NCBI GenBank assembly: GCA_016286535.1
Contig: JAEESZ010000004.1
Span: forward strand, 62,001 to 126,000
Direction: 5' to 3'
Source: Treponema sp.
Lineage (GTDB): Bacteria; Spirochaetota; Spirochaetia; Treponematales; Treponemataceae
DNA: 64,000 nt
A program made the translations under genes and the position numbers. Below the pieces are notes generated by a model. That model did not search any database. It was not told the DNA's origin and was given only the letters and a program-made list of their open reading frames with translations. Positions 60,348 to 64,000 of this stretch are shown piece after piece (positions within the stretch are counted from its first letter, which is position 1; the number at the start of each line of letters is the position of its first letter).

Positions 60348-61772
60348 TTATTCTTTATCTTTTGAAGAATCTTCTACAGAAGCAATTGTCTGCATAACCT
60401 TCTTTTCGTTGAAGAAGCCCATAATAAGACCTCCAATTATACAGCATACTGCGGCAACAAGAGCTACAATTCTGTAACCCAGTGGTGAACCGGCAGCTTC
60501 TTCGCCCAGCATTCCTGCGCTCTTTGCAGCGCCAATTGTAGCAAGAGAGGTGAATAAAAGCATAGCAAGGGACTGTCCAAGTTTCATGGCAAAGGTTCTT
60601 GCAGCATAGAACATTCCGCTTCTTGATTCTCCTGTTATAACTTCATCTTCAAGGGCAATATCTGCTACGATTGTCTGAGGAATAATACCGAAAATTGCCT
60701 GTGGGAAAGAGCCCAGAATAACAATTAATATTGCCTGAACTTTTACAGGAATAAATGTAATGCTCTGTCCGCAGATAGCGGTAAAACCAAAGGTAAGTAC
60801 AAAACCAATAAAGGCCGCAATCAAAAGCTTTTTCTTTCCCCATTTTGCTGCCATTTTTGTTACAAATGGATAGAAAAGCAGAGAAAGAAGGGTAAGTCCG
60901 CCAAACATAATTGTTGTCATGCTTTCTGGTAACTGAAGAAGACTTGTTACAAAGAAAGGAAGTCCTGTCTGGAACATTGCAAGGCCAAAGAAGTAAATAA
61001 TATCCTGACCTACAAAGATTCTGAAGTCTTTATTCTTGAAAGTTTTTGTTAAAGAAGAAAGCATGTTTGAACTTGAAGGACTTGCATCACAATAATCTTT
61101 TTCATTAATTCCAAAGGCCGGAACAAGCATAAAGATTGTTGCAAGTAAAGAAAGGAAGCCAAAGGTAATTCTCATGGCTGGTATTCTTTCAAGACCGAAG
61201 CTGTTCATTAAAGCTCCCCAGATCATTGGAGCTGTGTAACCAATACAGGTACCTACAATAAAGGTAAGGGAAATGCACATAGAAAGTTTAAGTTTTTCTT
61301 CCTGATTATGTGGCAGTTCTGCAAGTAAAGAGGTATATGGAGTACAGTAACAGGTTATAAGGAAGTAATAGGCTAAAACTGTAACAAAAAGCCATACTGT
61401 GTTAATTGCACTGACTTTTGGAAGTGGGGCACAGAATACAAGAAGGAAAACTAAACCAAGAGGAATTGCAGACCAGCGCATAAATGGAATACGGCGGCCA
61501 AGTTTATGCTTGCAGTTGTCTGACCAGTTACCAACTAAAGGGTCTGTAACGGCATCAAAAACTCTACCTATAGCAGTAACGAGTCCTATAAAAGTTAAAA
61601 TTCCCAGAACAACGCGTCCCTGTGGAATTAAAGTTTTCATACCATCATTAATTGCTTCCTGATTTGGCTGGTAAAAATATACAAGCCAGGAACCGATTAA
61701 TCCGCTGATAATGGACCAGCCAAGCTGTCCAATGGCATAACACCACATTTTTCCTTTTGATAAGGTTTTCAT
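60348..61772 (-). CDS. GPH-family sugar:cation symporter (MFS)
   Basis: 474 aa with 12 predicted TM helices. GPH signatures: GQLGWSIISGLIGSWLVYFY in TM1, RVFDAVTDPLVGNWSDNCKHKLGRRIPFMRW (the D-P-x-x-G-x-x-x-D loop landmark near residue 75) and GIIPQTIVADIALEDEVITGESRSGMFYAARTFAMKLGQ. Such carriers take up melibiose, xylosides or similar glycosides with Na+/H+. SD GGAGG. Lies directly after a TetR gene; fits with the GH31 enzyme for oligosaccharide use (inference). Confidence 0.87.
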   Translation of the reverse strand: MKTLSKGKMWCYAIGQLGWSIISGLIGSWLVYFYQPNQEAINDGMKTLIPQGRVVLGILTFIGLVTAIGRVFDAVTDPLVGNWSDNCKHKLGRRIPFMRWSAIPLGLVFLLVFCAPLPKVSAINTVWLFVTVLAYYFLITCYCTPYTSLLAELPHNQEEKLKLSMCISLTFIVGTCIGYTAPMIWGALMNSFGLERIPAMRITFGFLSLLATIFMLVPAFGINEKDYCDASPSSSNMLSSLTKTFKNKDFRIFVGQDIIYFFGLAMFQTGLPFFVTSLLQLPESMTTIMFGGLTLLSLLFYPFVTKMAAKWGKKKLLIAAFIGFVLTFGFTAICGQSITFIPVKVQAILIVILGSFPQAIFGIIPQTIVADIALEDEVITGESRSGMFYAARTFAMKLGQSLAMLLFTSLATIGAAKSAGMLGEEAAGSPLGYRIVALVAAVCCIIGGLIMGFFNEKKVMQTIASVEDSSKDKE

Positions 61773-61788
61773 TTTTTTTCCTCCATAA

Positions 61789-61803
61789 TGACTTTTTTAG
61801 TCA
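61789..61803. promoter_or_regulatory. Inverted repeat between the tetR and symporter genes
   Basis: TGACT-TTTTT-AGTCA, 5-bp arms, spanning the gap just before the symporter's SD. Candidate operator for the adjacent TetR-family regulator; short arms limit confidence. Confidence 0.42.
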
Positions 61804-61804
61804 C

Positions 61805-62473
61805 TTATTGATTTTTTATACCCTCAATTAAAATTGAAACAAGATTATCAAGTTCAATTTTTCCGTTATTAGAAGAATCCATATTAAGCATTTTGCCGCT
61901 CAAACTTAATTTTTGAGCAGAATTAAAAAGTGCGTGGGTCAGAGCAAAATAAAGCTGAACCTCTTTTTCTTTGTAAATATCTTTTACAGAACCATCTTCA
62001 ATTCCTTTTTTTATAGAAGATACAACAACATTCTGTACGTTTTGAATTTCTTTTTCGTAATCAGCAAGTCTCTGAGGATCAATCTGGGTTCTTACTGCGT
62101 AAGAATCGAAAAAGTAAATATAACGTAAAAAAGCCGGCTGATTTTCAAGAAGCGAAGAAAATACTCCAAGTTCCTGTCTTAACTGCTCAAGTCCTGAAGC
62201 ATTTTTAAAGGTTTCTTCCAGCATCGGTGGAATAATGCTTTCCCTCTGGTTTTCCCAGGCCCAGATAATTGTTCTTATGGCAATTTCATCCTTGGTTTCG
62301 TAATAACGGTAAAGGGATGCAACACCAATTTCTGCCTTTTTTGCTATATCTGTCATGGCAACATTGTCTATACCGTTTACAGAAAAAAGCTCAAAGGCAC
62401 AGGAAAGAATTCTGTTCATTCGGGCAAGTCTTAATTCATCTTTTTCTTCGTTATATTTTTCTTTTGCTGTCAT
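61805..62473 (-). CDS. TetR-family transcriptional regulator
   Basis: 222 aa. N-terminal TetR HTH: RILSCAFELFSVNGIDNVAMTDIAKKAEIGVASLYRYYETKDEIA (residues about 19-63, landmark). The helical C-terminal ligand domain (about 75-222) is unassigned. Located between the GT-B-like gene (35 nt) and the symporter gene (32 nt), all on the minus strand, so it likely controls this unit. Weak SD. Confidence 0.87.
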   Translation of the reverse strand: MTAKEKYNEEKDELRLARMNRILSCAFELFSVNGIDNVAMTDIAKKAEIGVASLYRYYETKDEIAIRTIIWAWENQRESIIPPMLEETFKNASGLEQLRQELGVFSSLLENQPAFLRYIYFFDSYAVRTQIDPQRLADYEKEIQNVQNVVVSSIKKGIEDGSVKDIYKEKEVQLYFALTHALFNSAQKLSLSGKMLNMDSSNNGKIELDNLVSILIEGIKNQ

Positions 62474-62508
62474 TTTTTTTAGCCTTTTATTATTTTAATC
62501 ATTTTTTT

Positions 62509-63987
62509 TTAATCATTTATGCCAAGAGCAATTTTTACAGCCTTGTAGGCACCGTCATAAGTTCCAATTTTCTTCTGAGCGATAATTGAATTACACATAC
62601 CTTCAATAAGTGCAGGTTCTTCAATAAGCTTTTTTACCATTGCGCTTGCATATTCAGGACTTTCGCATTCTGTTGTACCGTCTCCAAGTTCTGCAGAATG
62701 AATTGCACCCCACATTTCGTGACCGCCGATTCTGCGTATAAAAAGTTTTGGAACAGGGTAGAAGGCAAGTTCACTTGGTTTTGTAATAAGAAGGTCACTG
62801 GCCCTCATAAGAAGATTTGTGATATAAACTGCAGCAAAAATATCTTTATTGCAGAAAGCATGAATACCATAGCCACTGTCTTTATCTGAACCGTCAATTG
62901 CAGCCTTTGCAAAATCAAGTTCCTCCTTCCAGTCGTTAAAGTGCCTTGTAACCATTACGCTCTTGTCACCAAGTTCAGGAATCATATTGTTCAGCATGGT
63001 CCAGACATTTTCATAATCTCCGCAGTTAATGTATATGCAGGCTTTGTTTTCTTTTACATAAGGTAAAAGAGTTTTTATCATTGCGGCAAAGAACTCGCCC
63101 TGAGCTCCGGCTCCGCCAATTGTAAACAAAAAGCGTAAAGGTTTTCCGTCTTTAATTCTTGCAATACGTTTTGCGCAGTCAGCTTCAATATTGCTTACAA
63201 TTTCATGGTCAATATAGTGGCCGGTCCAGACAAGACTTTTTTCATCCATTGGATTCAAAATCTTTTTTCCGTCAAAACCGCTGAGCATTCTGTAGCCCCA
63301 GTAGGCATTGTGAGTCTGAATTGTATGAACGGCTCCTTCGCTTAAGTGCAGTCCCATTGGCCAGTTGTCCGGAATTGCATTTACTACATTTGTCATTCCC
63401 GCATGAATGGCAGCCTGGCTTGGCCATACGTGGGTTGCAATAAAAGGTGTTTCCTTTGGAATTTCTCTAAAAAGTGGTGTCATCAGCTGGGCATTTATCT
63501 GATCTTTTGCATTGTAAGAAAGTTTTTTAAAGCCTTCATAATTCATAGGTTCCCAGAAAAGCTTGTTAAAAAGTTTTGATTTTTGAGAAAGCCTTGAGCC
63601 TAAAGAATATAAATCATTCTGGTAGCCTATGATTTTTGTACAGGTGGTCTCTGAAAAAGAGTTCAAATCAAACCATAAAGGCTGGTAGCCCAGAGAAGCT
63701 GCCGCACTTGCCATTGCCATTGAGATTCTGTAATGACCAAAGCCCATGCGGATATTTCCGATAACAAGGCTCTTGTCATTCATTTCTGAAGCAAAAGTGT
63801 CATTTTTATCATCTTTTTTGGTTACTATGGTCTTACAGTTAAAGGCTGGTGTTAAAACCTGATTATCCTGTAAGGCAAGATGATATTCTGCCTTTCTGTC
63901 ATCTGAAAATTTTCTGATGAATTTTTTCTGTTCTTTTAAGGCTTTTTTGTAGTCCTTATTTGAAATTTCGTTATTAAAAATCTTCAT
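62509..63987 (-). CDS. GT-B-like protein of unknown function
   Basis: 492 aa, not recognised with certainty. VIGNIRMGFGHYRISMAMASAAASLG (residues about 75-100) resembles the N-terminal glycine loop and helix of MurG/MGDG-synthase-type GT-B enzymes. FLFTIGGAGAQGEFFAAMIKTLLPYV resembles the C-domain donor loop, and LLMRASDLLITKPSELAFYPVPKLFIRR resembles the end of the UDP-binding region. A lipid or surface glycosyltransferase is the best guess. SD AGGGGG. First gene of the minus-strand run with tetR and symporter. Confidence 0.55.
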   Translation of the reverse strand: MKIFNNEISNKDYKKALKEQKKFIRKFSDDRKAEYHLALQDNQVLTPAFNCKTIVTKKDDKNDTFASEMNDKSLVIGNIRMGFGHYRISMAMASAAASLGYQPLWFDLNSFSETTCTKIIGYQNDLYSLGSRLSQKSKLFNKLFWEPMNYEGFKKLSYNAKDQINAQLMTPLFREIPKETPFIATHVWPSQAAIHAGMTNVVNAIPDNWPMGLHLSEGAVHTIQTHNAYWGYRMLSGFDGKKILNPMDEKSLVWTGHYIDHEIVSNIEADCAKRIARIKDGKPLRFLFTIGGAGAQGEFFAAMIKTLLPYVKENKACIYINCGDYENVWTMLNNMIPELGDKSVMVTRHFNDWKEELDFAKAAIDGSDKDSGYGIHAFCNKDIFAAVYITNLLMRASDLLITKPSELAFYPVPKLFIRRIGGHEMWGAIHSAELGDGTTECESPEYASAMVKKLIEEPALIEGMCNSIIAQKKIGTYDGAYKAVKIALGIND

Positions 63988-64000
63988 ATAACCCCCTTAC

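Overview
The window comes from a spirochete, most likely a free-living or gut/rumen Treponema. The main evidence is a periplasmic-flagellum gene set: FlaA sheath protein, the spirochete collar protein FlbB, and a FlgE hook protein carrying Lys165 and Cys178, the cross-linking pair reported in T. denticola. Other supporting genes are an AtoS/AtoC-type two-component pair, bactofilin, SUMF-type lipoproteins and an AT-rich low-GC codon style. Glycogen synthesis (glgC), a GH31 glucosidase, a GPH-type sugar symporter and hexokinase fit a carbohydrate-fermenting host-associated treponeme. This assignment is inference from gene content; no database search was run.

Layout. 1-5.1 kb: a left-truncated PseG-like/methyltransferase fusion, an ATP-grasp ligase, a cell-wall amidase and a small GerMN-like membrane protein in one tight co-directional run. 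5.1-11 kb: flaA, a RelA/SpoT-type synthetase with TPRs, tRNA-Glu, a JAMM-DinG helicase fusion and plsC. 11-16.6 kb: a small zinc-ribbon protein (minus strand), rpsT, an HU-like gene, lnt, a bactofilin, rho and rpmE. 16.7-30.5 kb: two chemoreceptors (one 7TM-DISM type, one Cache type), an RlmK-like methyltransferase, a small hypothetical gene, a SUMF lipoprotein, a DEAD-box helicase, an ABC-F ATPase, a UvrD/PcrA helicase and hexokinase. 30.5-34.6 kb: flagellar operon flbB-fliK-flgD-flgE. 34.6-41.2 kb: an ankyrin protein (minus strand), tRNA-Phe, murG, cvpA, a DNA polymerase III delta'-like subunit, and a PAS histidine kinase plus sigma-54 activator. 41.2-45.6 kb (minus strand): a J-domain protein, glgC and a FeoA-FeoB fusion. 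45.6-51.9 kb: flgF-flgG-flgJ-like, murC, yicC, an AT-rich endonuclease-like gene that looks inserted, and cmk. 52-54 kb (minus strand): leuC-leuD. 54-59 kb: GH31 and M16 peptidase. 59-64 kb (minus strand): hydroxyacid dehydrogenase, an HMA-like protein without its metal site, a sugar symporter, a TetR regulator and a GT-B-like protein.

Most of the window is chromosomal core. No phage, IS element, CRISPR array or biosynthetic cluster is visible. The most interesting signals are regulatory. Several genes (murG, murC, an ankyrin gene, uvrD/pcrA) have a -10 hexamer placed so that transcription should start at or next to the ATG, which suggests leaderless mRNAs. Several genes start immediately after a same-strand intrinsic terminator. 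A J-domain gene seems to need a non-AUG start. The flgF-flgG gap contains an orphaned Shine-Dalgarno (SD), a hairpin and a short ORF overlapping the flgG start. The M16 and fliK SDs lie in inverted repeats. Protein-level oddities are the JAMM-DinG fusion, an ABC-F protein with a degenerate second Walker A, a Walker-A-Lys-less CMP kinase and an HMA fold lacking CxxC.
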